A program made the position numbers and the translations under genes. The notes beneath the pieces are model-generated. The model searched no databases. It saw nothing but the letters and a program-made list of their open reading frames with translations, and was not told the origin of the DNA. A stretch of DNA of 64,000 nucleotides from Paroedura picta (Eukaryota > Chordata > Lepidosauria > Squamata > Gekkonidae), in assembly GCF_049243985.1 (NCBI RefSeq), contig NC_135382.1, forward strand, positions 22,424,990-22,488,989, read 5' to 3'. Shown here piece after piece: positions 37,001-49,000 of the stretch (position 1 is the stretch's first letter; each line of letters begins with the position of its first letter).

Positions 37001-40000
37001 AACAAGCCATTCTGGCCCTCTGTTATTCATGCTATTCTGCCCTCCACTAGATAAGTCTTTGAGCATGAGCCAAGCACAGCAAGATTTGTTCTTTCTGCCC
37101 CGTACAGTCCATTATTAACCTCATACGCACACAGCACCACAAAGAAAACCACAAAGAAAAACACGCGGACACACAGAGTTCACGAGGCATTCTCTAACTG
37201 GAAGAACAGGACGATTAAGAGAGCATTTGTTACAACCGAACAAGAGATTTAAAACATTACCACTTTGTCTGTCTTCCCAGTGAAAGTTGTAGTTCAGATC
37301 AGCATCATGAGAGAAACACATTAAAGCAAAGCTCTTGAATATCTGGCAAAATTGTTTAGGAATGTCTATTTATATTATAGATTCAAATGAGTAGCCATGT
37401 TGGTCTGAAGTCGCACAATAAAATCAGAGTCCAGTAGCACCTTTAAGACCAACAAAGATTTATTCAGGGCGTGAGCTTTCGAGGTGCGTTAGTACCAATG
37501 CTTATAGAATGCCCTCACAACCTGAGAAAGCATTGCCTGCAAATATTGCTATCAGATACAGATAATTTGTTAACCAGCAAAGTAGCAAAATATGCGTGGC
37601 TAGCTTTAAGAATTAGGAAAGAATGGGTCACTCATGTATAGCCATAATATGTCCACTGAACTTCTTATATTTTTTGGTTAGTAGATGTATCGCACGCCTC
37701 TTAATCTTGTCTTTCGTTTTATATTTGAACAGCCTTATTAGTTTTATTGCTTTTATGGCTCATTTTATCCGTGTAAAATAGTCAACGGCAGTTAATGCTT
37801 CTGAGTGTTGGCTTTTATGGTGGAGCAGTTTTAAGTTTTATTGTTGATGCATTTTTAACCTTTTAATGTATTACCTTCCCTTTTACAAACTGCTGTTGTA
37901 TAGTAGTGCTTCTAAAATTTTGGTCTAAATGACCGTAAATAAATAAATAGAATAGAGTGCAAGCACTCTTCGTCATGTAAGAAGATCATAGTCTGAGGAA
38001 GAGTGCCTGCACTCAAAAGCTCACACCCTGAGTAAATCTTCGTTGGTCTTAAAGGTGCCACTGGACTCTGATTTTACTTATATTATGTTTATTTATATAC
38101 CACCCTCCCCAGACACAAGTAGCGACTCTAATCGGACATTTGAACCCGTGTGCTAAATATGCAGGGACCCTTTTGTTACTCCCTACCGTCTCAAATGCAG
38201 AACGCTGAAAAGATCGCAACTATATTTAGACTCCTCTTTCATGGCCAGCCAGTTCGTGGGGCGCACGTGTTAGAAGCCACTCGTCTTGTCCGCTGCCTCA
38301 GTGCCAAAAGGGAACTGAAATATCTAGTGGACACAACATTCTGTTCCCCTTGTACAAGAAACAAGAAGCCTGAAACCACTTTAAACATGTATTGTAGCAT
38401 GAGCCGGCATGGACCAGAGCTGCTTTCGGAGACGCAAGACAGGCCTCTGATGGAGTAAAGGTAAAGGTAAAGGTATCCCCTGTGCAAGCACCGAGTCATG
38501 TCTGACCCTTGGGGTGACGCCCTCTAGCGTTTTCATGGCAGACTCAATACGGGGTGGTTTGCCAGTGCCTTCCCCAGTCATTACCGTTTACCCCCCAGCA
38601 AGCTGGGTGCTCATTTTACCAACCTCGGAAGGATGGAAGGCTGAGTCAACCTTGAGCCGGCTGCTGGGATTGAACTCCCAGCCTCATGGGCAAAGCGTTC
38701 AGACGGCTGCCTTACCACTCTGCGCCACAAGAGGCTCCTGATGGAGTAAGCCCTAGGCAAATGTAGCCGATGCCATCAATTTACCTCTTAGGGCTTGCGG
38801 TTCACAGGATTCATGGATTACACTACTGCTGCTCCGTAAATATTTGTGTATCTACACCAGCTTTTCTCAACCTTCTTACCACTGAGTAACCCCTGAAATA
38901 TTCTTCAGGCTTCAAGTAACCCTGGAAGTGGCCATGCAAGCAAATCCAGGCTGCTACGGCATCCTTGCCTCACATTGTCCGAATAGAAATGGCTCCTCTT
39001 GGCCACTCCATTAAAAAAGGACCCTTCTCAACTCCAAATAGGAAATTGTTTTGTTGCGCATAGAAAGAACGATCCATGTAGTAACACACAAGCACGCTCT
39101 CAAGGCTGGATCGTGAAGTTCCATCAGCAGAAATGTTATACTCTGTACATCTCAAATTGCTGAGAACTACTAAAGGAGAAGCTAGTAACTAAATGAAATT
39201 ATGATGATTACTAGGGACCAAGCCTGCTGCATTCAGGAATACAATGGGTGCTAGATTGGGTGAGGTGGAAGAACTCTCCCTCCCCGCAGGACCTGCCTGC
39301 AGGCTGGGGAACATACCGGCAAGGGCAGATCTCACATGGCAGGGAACTGCAGCCTCTGAGCCTTAGAGGGAAGTAGAAGGAGGAGGGAGTGGGGCATGGA
39401 AGGCAATTGGTTTGCTGCTGGACAGACAGGCAAGCCAGATGGAAGGAGGAGGTACACAGGGGTGGGACAGCCACCCTGAGTGGGTGTTAAGTGCTGAGTG
39501 GCACTTAAGCCATGAGACACGATCCTCCTCCAAGGCCTTACCAGAAATATATTATGTGGAACAGATTATTATTATTATTATTATTAAATTTCTATATCGC
39601 CCTCCAAAAAATGGATCGGGGCAGTGAACAACACAATTAAAAACTAATATACAAAAAAATTATGAATAATAAATGTCAGTACAATTCTGCAAATTGTCAT
39701 GAACAATAATAAAACATTTTAAACTGTATTTAAAAAGCTGTCCGGTCAATATATTCCAGCTCACCCCGGGGTCAAGAAAGAGTATCTTTACAAAACATCA
39801 GAGTAGGTTACCCAATAGCAAACTGCAATTATTTTAATAAAACCTTCTTTCAAGTTGCATTAATTTGCTCCTTCGCTCATGGCCCTACGTCAGATCATCT
39901 CCACGGATTAAACTCCAATATGCCATAGACTCGCTTCTCTAGATGTTTTCATTTTGCCAGCTCCAAAGACTTTGGCACAGACGCATGCAAGATTCTCCTA

Positions 40001-43000
40001 CAGGTTTTGCATTAAAAAGTACACAGGAACTCTCAGAACAATGAACTGCTGATGTATCAAAGCTTTTCTGAACTTTTAACTGAAAACATGGATATACACA
40101 TACACACACACAATGCGCAAACATGCCACCCTCTTTTTGAAAAGCAAATCTGTCCTGGACACCCATGTTCCAGATGCAGCTTAATGCAACAAGGCAGTAG
40201 ATCGCTTAATTTAGATCCTGCTTATTCGTGTCTGTCACATGGTTTCCTTTCATTCAATTTTATAAGGATGTTACATAGAATGAGACGGGATTAAGGACTT
40301 CCGCAGAAGAAATTAGTTTTGCTATGACTGCACTGGCAGTCTGTTTTTCAACACAGGGGCTGTAATGCCAGTTTCACTTATGCAAACAATTTGAAGCTTT
40401 TACAAACGCTGTAAACCACCCCGAGACAACCAGATCAAAAGGGGTGGTCTATCAATGTAATAAATATATTAGACCTGGCAGTGTCATAAATGAACCCTGA
40501 TGCAAAAGTCTAGTATCTAGCTACGAATAGCCCAATAAAATCAGAGTCCAATAGCACCTTTAAGACCAACAAAGTTTTATTCAAGGCGTGAGTTTTCGAG
40601 TGCAAGCACTCTTCGTCAGACTATGAACTGACCATCATGACAGTGGGAGTTCATAGTCTGACAAAAAGTGCTTGCACTCAAAAGCTCACGCCTTGAATAA
40701 ATCTTTGTTGGTCTTAAAGGTGCTACTGGACTCTGATTTTATTGTGCAACTTCAGACCAACATGGCTACTCATTTGAATCTATGAATAGCCCAGCTAGTA
40801 TTTCGATGGGAGACCTCTAAGATTTGTGATGAGAGCGCAGACAGTAGCAAATCACCTCTGAACATCTTTTGCCTTGAAAAACCTACAGTCACCATTAATC
40901 AGCTGTGATTTGACAGCATTTACCGCCACCAAAAAAGGCACAAGCTCTTTCAAAAAAAAAAAGAACCTTTTAGAGGTGCAGTTGGGAAATTCTGGGATCC
41001 AGCATGGTTAAGACACAAAAGGAATCTACACACAAAATAGGGACCTCATTCTCTTGGAACATATCCAGGGCTCTAGAGCTCTAGAATGTAAATATGGAAA
41101 TTAATACCATCATGACTCTTTAATAACTAACTTCTGCGCTGTTTTCTAAGGAACCTGGCTTCTCTAGAGATTCTGCTGTTAGTCTAAAAGAGGAGGGATT
41201 GCAGACAGACCTGCTAAGAAAGGCAGCTGACCCGACTGACCTTCTGTGACAATGCACTGCCACGTAGGAGGCTGGGAAAATGAGCAAGACATTTATTTCA
41301 GCAAGAGTTTTAGTGAGTCAGAGCTCACTTCCTCGGACACATAGAAATAGGCATGCATCAACCTGGGGTCAAAATGCAGAAGGGATTGGGGAGATGTTAG
41401 AAAGAGAAGTAGCTGACCCCTCGAAAGGGCAATCAGTTCATTTACAAGTGGGTGCTTTATGACTACAACACTGGAATGAACACCATATCTAGTGCAGGAA
41501 GAAATGAGACAGGGGAACAAACGAACAGCTACATGGGGTAAGGTATGCCATGTAGGTGCATCTACAGTGAGCTATGTTTGAGTCCAATAGCATCTTAAAG
41601 ACCAACAAGATTCCAAGGGTACCTGGTGAAGAGAGCTTTGACCAATATGGCTACTCATAGGTAACTATAGTGACTTAGAAAACCAACGTCTCTTCAGTCC
41701 TGGATGCATTCTAGATCACAGTGGGTGTTTGGAGCCACAGGGAAATTTCAACAGGATTAGCCAGCACACCTCATGAACTCAGCATGAATCCTAAATATGC
41801 TCTTGCATCTTGAGCAATAGGCAAGACGTTCCTTGAGGCTAGGAAAGCCTTTACAAAGCTACCATGTCCAAGGAACTACTGTGCAACTCCAAAGAGATGT
41901 CCGATAACTCAACAAAAACACAACAGAAAGGACAGAGAAGAAAATCACCTAAAGTCATCACCATATGTGGAGTACGGCCTGAGGCATTTGTCTAATTTGC
42001 ACAGGGTGAAGTTGTGAAGGTTACAGATTCTCATCTGACTTGTATGGGGAGAAAAGTGTTTTTGTTGTCACAAGACAGTTTCTGCCCGATTTCACACATG
42101 CATGCTAAAAAAACACAATGAAATTAATAGGTGTGCTACAGCCACACCTGCAGCCCCAAGGCAGGTAATGGAGAGGCAAGCAGGCAATCATCATAATCGG
42201 CCACCAGGACAGGCATGATCCTTGCCTGCATAGCATCAGCCCCAACTTATGGCCAATTGGAGAGTCACAAAAGCAGCTTCAAAGAAACAGACAGGATGGA
42301 CTAAGCACATCATGGACAACTTCTTTTCTGTAAGTCAGTAAAGTGATCTCAGCTATTCAGGATGAAAGCCAAGACCTAAGATAAATAGGGAAAGAAGCCT
42401 GTGTTTGTTCCAGAGATGAGTTAGAAGAAGAAGAAGAGTTGGTTCTTATATGCCACTTTTCTCTACCCGAAGGAGTCTCAAAGCGGCTCACATTGGCCTT
42501 CCCTTTCCTCTCCCCACAACAGACACCCTGTGGGGTGGGTGAGGCTGAGAGAGCCCTGACATCACTGCTTGGTCAGAACAGCTTTATCAGTGCCGTGGCG
42601 ACCCCAAAGTCACCCAGCTGGCTGCATGTGGGGGAGTGCAGAATCGAACCCGGCATGCCAGATTAGAAGTCCACACTCCTAACCACTACACCAAACTGGT
42701 TAGGAGGGATCTGACTGCAACCGTAGACCAACAGTAGGAGAACCTGGGCTCATGTGCATATAATAGAACGGGAGACAGATTAAAAACTAAAGACTATGAG
42801 ATGAACACCAGAAGCCCAAAAACGACCACATCACTGATTTTATTGAGTCTGTTGCGATGTGATCTGCCAGGAACGAGACATCAGGTTGAGGACCGGTTAC
42901 TTTTTGCCTATCCCAATCTTTTGAAATTCCAAGACTTCGCCCTCAGAGTAACTTTTAAAAACACCATTTACTTATCCTTGTTCTGCACTAATCTGAATGG

Positions 43001-46000
43001 CCCACGCTAGCCCAATTGCACCAGATCACAGGAGCTAAGCAGGGTTGGCCCTTATCCCTCATGGGTTGGGGGGCCACCTGGAAGGTCCAGGGTTGCTGTG
43101 AGAGGCAGGCAATGGCATCCCTTGCCTTGAAAACCTTACCATAAGTTGGTTGTGACTTAACAACACTTTCCATCGCAAATTGTTCCTCCACAAGCAAGAG
43201 TTGAGCTGTGCATAATTTGATTAACCGTTTCTGTTTACTTTTAGAGGGCCTGCTATGAACTGCATTTTTGGAGGAAAGCACACAGGAGTCCTTTGAACAT
43301 TCAAGCCCCAAACAATCAATCGTGGCCAGCCCCAACTTCTGGGGGGAGGGGCTCTCTAGTGGTCCCCTGTTTCTGAGGACAGTGCCACCATCCCAACCTC
43401 TTCCTAGTCTCGACCCTGTTAATTCTCTCTTCATTCATGTGCAGACAAACTCTTGCTGATCACAGAACAGTATGCAGGGAAACAACAAGTGTTGCTTCCT
43501 CTAGACACCATGACTCGCTCACTTGGGTTAAGTGAGGAGCAGGCCCCTGTCTGCCATAACTACACAATGCAAGAGGGCACCAATGTTGTTGGTAGTTGCC
43601 ATCCCACAGTGGACCAGATATTGGCGAAGACCCCTTCTGACCCTCTTGGAACTCAGTAGTCGCCCAGAAGCCCAAAAATGAACCTTTGGTGCCTTTCCCA
43701 GTAGAATATAACTAGCTCAGACTCAAGAGCTTTAGGCAGACTGTGAGTAGCAAGTGGGTAGAAGGGACTGTGTCAGTGCTTGGCTCTTGTGGCCCTTTCT
43801 TGCATGCCCAGGGAAATGCCAAATGCCATTTTAGGATCAGGAAGCAAATACCATCCAGGCCAATCTGGACAGGGATTCTGGTGCTTTGTGGGGGTGGCAT
43901 CATCTGGGCATGGAACTGGGTTCAATGTGGGTGGGTAGTTAGTTGTGAATTCCCTGGCAAATGCTGGCAGGGGTTCATGGGAATTGTAGTCCATGAACAT
44001 CTGGAGGACCACAGGTTGACTACCCCTGGACTAGGTGACTATGGAGCTACCTTCCAACTCTACAATTCTGATCCTTGCTCTCTATTTTAGCAATGAGTGT
44101 GGAAAGCTATACGCCTATAACACAATCTTTAGTATACATTTATTGGGTTCTGCGTCTGTACCCACTTCTTCCTGCCCTACACCTGCAGCTGGGAGCTTCA
44201 TGCCTCATAGGGAAGAAGGCGTAACATGTGGTTTCTGCTCATTTGCAACAAGAGGAAGCTTCTACACCAGTGACTTTCGTGGTCAAAGGATCTTCAGATG
44301 GTTTTGTTCCTTTTAAATCTTTTAATTCGATTTTGTATTTTTAGCCCGCCCTTCCCAAAAGGTTCTTCATATAAACGATAAATGCTAATAATAATTCCAC
44401 AGCACCATTACAGCATCAGAAGGAACATCTGCTTAGTGTACACGAATTACCTAGCTTAATTAACAAGAATGGAGTCTGACACTGAATCAGCAGATACTTG
44501 ATCTCTGCAGAGCTAGATTAGATGTCAGTCTCCGGGTTCTGTGGAAAACACACAAGGAGGGAGAGTTTAGCCTTGCCAATCGTCATAAGGAAGTTGATAA
44601 GCAAAAAGGACTGTGGTTCCTTGAAATATCATTCTTATTCAAATTCACCAGCCTCAGTAAGTCACCCTTACAGCCCAAAGCCTGATTTTTTTACAAGTTA
44701 ACAATCCTTCCCCCCAAAATGACACAGCACTACTTTCTTTTTCATTCTGATTTGTTAACTGGGTAATGTACACTTGTACAAGTCATACCACAATTTTGTG
44801 GAAGTACACCAATGCAAAACAGAAAGCATATACACACTTTTGCATGCTTCTTCTATGCAGTCTGCAGGGCATACATTAAAATATGCTACCCTAAATTCAA
44901 AATAATGTCAAACACTTGAAAAATTTAATGGAGTCAAAAATCTCCATGTATCCGAAATATGCAGGGGTACAGATTTTCGTAGAGACAGGTTCCAAGTTTG
45001 CTAATCAAAAAATCCAAGCTATGAATTAAGCGAAATTTGTATTTATAAATGTGTGTATCTTTCTACATATATATGCTTTAGGATGCTTAGGGCTGATCCT
45101 GCGTTGAGCAGGGGGTTGGACTAGATGGCCTGCATGGCCCCTTCCAACTCTATGATTCTATGATTCTACAACTAGAAATTCTACATATCCCCCGCCTCCC
45201 CCCAAAACATGTAAAGCTGCCAGGTGATGCTTCTAAATTGAATAGGGGAAATGTTATTAAGATGTTGTTTAATGCCCGGCCCTCATGCATCACTTCTCTA
45301 ATTTAAATCTTCTCACATTAGCCTCGTTGGGATGGGGTAGGGTGGGGGGACAGAGGTACTTCTGATGTGGCCATAACAAGTGATTTCTAGCCTTTGGGGC
45401 ATAGTGCCCCATGAATCCAAATTTAGTTAGTATGGATGCTCACTTTCAAAAGTAGAGCATGCACAATTCCAGAAAACTGCAAAAACCTGAGACCCACTTC
45501 CACAGATCTAGTAACCCACAGGATGGGAAATGCAGGCAGTCAACCATTTGCTGGCAGGGGCTCATGGGAATTGTAGTCCATGAACATCTGGAGGACCACA
45601 GGTTGACTACCCCTGGACTAGGTGACTATGGAGCTACCTTCCAACTCTACAATTCTGATCCTTGCTCTCTATTTTAGCAATGAGTGTGGATCTATACAAC
45701 ATACGCTGGACCAGGACTAACAGCAGCATTGAAGCCAATGTAGAACCAGGAACCTATATGGAGGAAACAAATTTGAATTCCCTTTCTTCAGAACCATTTA
45801 CTCAATTACAGTATTCACAGCACTCAGCAGCTTCACAGCTTCAAAAAAAAAAATCAGTGAACCTGAGATGGGTCACTGGATCTCATTTTGTTCGTCCCCA
45901 GAAAAGCCACAAAAACAACTCACCGGCCCCACACACCCACTTGAGTAATTAGTGGCATAAAGAAGCCAGGTTTTGCGCAGCTTCTTGCTTGCTCACCCAT

Positions 46001-49000
46001 GAAGGCGATTTCCAGCCGCCCCACCAGGATGGGGCAATAAGGCCGAACTTGCAAATAATGGGAAACAACCAACCCTGCAATGAAGGGTTTGCGACCGACC
46101 TGAGTAAGGTGTGATGAGTCAGTTGACTTTCCAAATGATGGTGTCAAAAACGCTCCAAGGCAGCGAGAGAACATTAATTAATCTCCAGTCCTCACTGCCA
46201 ATATCATACTGACTACAGGCCTGTGACATTTGTCTACCAGCACTCAGGCAAGCCTGCAAGCAGCAGCAGCAGCATCCAGACCTGGAGATTATTGCTACCA
46301 ATAACCAAGACACGCATTATCCAAGTCTTCCCACAAGCATTACTGGGCATGATCCTCCGTACAGTCTATCTAGGACAGTGGTTCTCAACCTGGGGGTCGG
46401 GACCCCTTTGGTGGTCGAACAACCTTTTCACAGGGGTTGTGGCAGGGCAAGGAGCTGGTCCGGGGGACCGCCATCCACACAACAGCCTTGCGGGGTAGAT
46501 CGGGATAAAGCGTTTGTCTGTCTGAAGCAGCGGAAAAGAGCAAGATCAAGTGGTGGGACAAGAGACAGAACTGAACTGAGAAGCCCTGGGGGGGGGGGAG
46601 AGAGATAATTTATATACAATAATAAGGAACAATGGATCTTCACGCCATTGATCAGTTTCAGTTTAATTTCTGTGAAAGAACACTTGCATAATTTTATGAT
46701 TAGGGGTCACCACAACATGGGGAACTGTATTAAAGGGTCGCGGGCATTAGGAAGGTTGAGAACCCCTGGTCTAGGATCTTTACAGGCCATGGTAAGAATG
46801 CCCTGGACTCCCCTGACCAACAACCACTCAGATCAAACAGGACATTCCACACAAATCCTCCTGCCTCTTCAAGTTCCTCAAGGAACCTCCAGCTACGGCC
46901 AGCACAGCAATGAACTGATAAGAAAAACCTTGTCAACTGACAACCCGTGATTTGGTCCTGTAAAGGCCAACAATGTCACTGCACAGCCAACCGGTCTTTA
47001 TTTCACCAGGTTGTCATTTGTTATCACAGGGCCTGACAGGAGGAAGGCCTTGCCCCTTAGCCCTGCTTTTCCTAGTAGATGAACAGACATCTCTGCACAG
47101 AACTGGTCTGCTTTCTGCATGCCATAAATACTTTTAATAGCAGAGGGAGGGGGGAGGATATTTACTGTTAACCATCAGCTGACTTCCCCAAGTCTCTTGC
47201 TCTATCCTGTAGTCCCACTGAGAGCTTCCCCTCAACCCACTTTCCCAAGCCTTCCCTTCTAATGAACGCCCAAGAGCTTTACCGCATCTATTTCTCATCC
47301 ACAATCCCTGAAAGCCAGAGACCAAACAGGCATGCAACTTCCCTCTTCTCTCCCATTTGGCAATGAAGGCATGACGGCTTGTCGACTACTCTAAGAGTGC
47401 TGAAGAACTATTAACAAATGTATATTTAACTGTCCTTCAAAACCTTTACAAGTGCATTGTATTTTCTGTAAGCCAGTTTGGCGACCTTTCTGTAACTAAA
47501 GAAGAACAACAGAAAACAATGATTCAAGAGGGATATGAAAGTCTCATCTTTGATGTACATCCCAGCCGGGCAAGCGATGAAGCCTGAACATTTTGTAAAT
47601 CTGCAGAACAAAATAAGTAGCACATTAAAGACTTCTCAATGCTGTTTTTTAGTCATCCAGACCACAGTATATTTACAGCTAAATGCAAAGATGGAAACAG
47701 GTTGCTGCTATAAGAGTCATCACAGCCCCTTAATCATCCCACAAAACCAGTTTTCAGGGTTGGTTATGGCCTACAAGCTGCCACTATCGCACATTGTTTT
47801 CAAACATAGAATCATAGAATAATAGAGTTGGAAGGGACCTCATGGGTCATCTAGTCCAACCCCCATCCTTTTGTCAACTTCAAGAAGCACTCCCCTCAAT
47901 CTATAACATTGGTTTTCCTTCAAGAACCAATTTCTGGAAAATAACAGCATTACACAGACTGGGGAACACATACAAATTGATGCCTTGTTACAAGAACCTG
48001 TAAAGAATAAAGTCCCCCAATTTCCACCTTCCAGGGTGGTGCTTTCCTATAGCTAGTGTTGGTCCAACAGACTGACTAAAGTAGACATCACACCAGAAAC
48101 CTCGTGCATGGATGCTCTACGGGTTTCTGAAGGAGAATGCAATGGCTCCTAATCCTGATAAGGCCGCAGCATGGCCTGGGGGGTTCCGGATACTGCCAGA
48201 TAACACAGGACTGACCTTGCTAGACCAAATATCTGACACAGCAGAAAACAGACACGCGTGAACATGCAATATACTCAAGCAGACATGCAATGCTACATCG
48301 TGAGAGCCATCAGAAGAGCAGTTAGAAGTGCCAGACTAGCATCTCACAGTCCCAAGTTCAAATCTCCACTCTGCCAAGAAAGCTCACTGGATGACCTTCA
48401 ACCAGTCCCACACTCTTAGCCTAGCCTACCTCACAGGGGTCCAGCCTGGAGTTTAAAATGGACGAGGGAAAAGGCATAAGCCACCTTTGGCCCATACTGG
48501 GGTAAAGAAAAAGCAGGGCAGGCACACTTCCTGGCTAAGCCAACTCACCAGGCTGTGAGACAGCCTACCTGCTATGGTTATTAATGTCAGACCAGGGGCT
48601 GTAGGATCCAGGTTCGAATCCCCACTCGAAATTTAATGATTAGTCTTGGACTAGTCTAACCTACCACACAGCCTTGTGTATCAGAATCACAGACAGAGCT
48701 GGACGAGACCCCAAAGGGCCATCCAGTCCAGCCCCCCCACTCTTCTCGTGGTCATACAACCACAGGCTTCTGCGAGGCGCTCATCCGACCTCCTCCTAAC
48801 AACTTCCAACGGAGGAGACTCCACGACCCTCCAAGGCATCCTACCTCCAGCCACAAACAGCCCTCCCCGCCCGAAAAGGCTTGCTGATTCTCCGACGTCG
48901 AAGGCCGGCGTTGCGAAGATAAAACACAGAAGAGACCAAATGTTGCAAACAGTCCGCACTGTTATCGTTTGGGGGAGAAGAAAAGCACAGTCGGAAGGAG

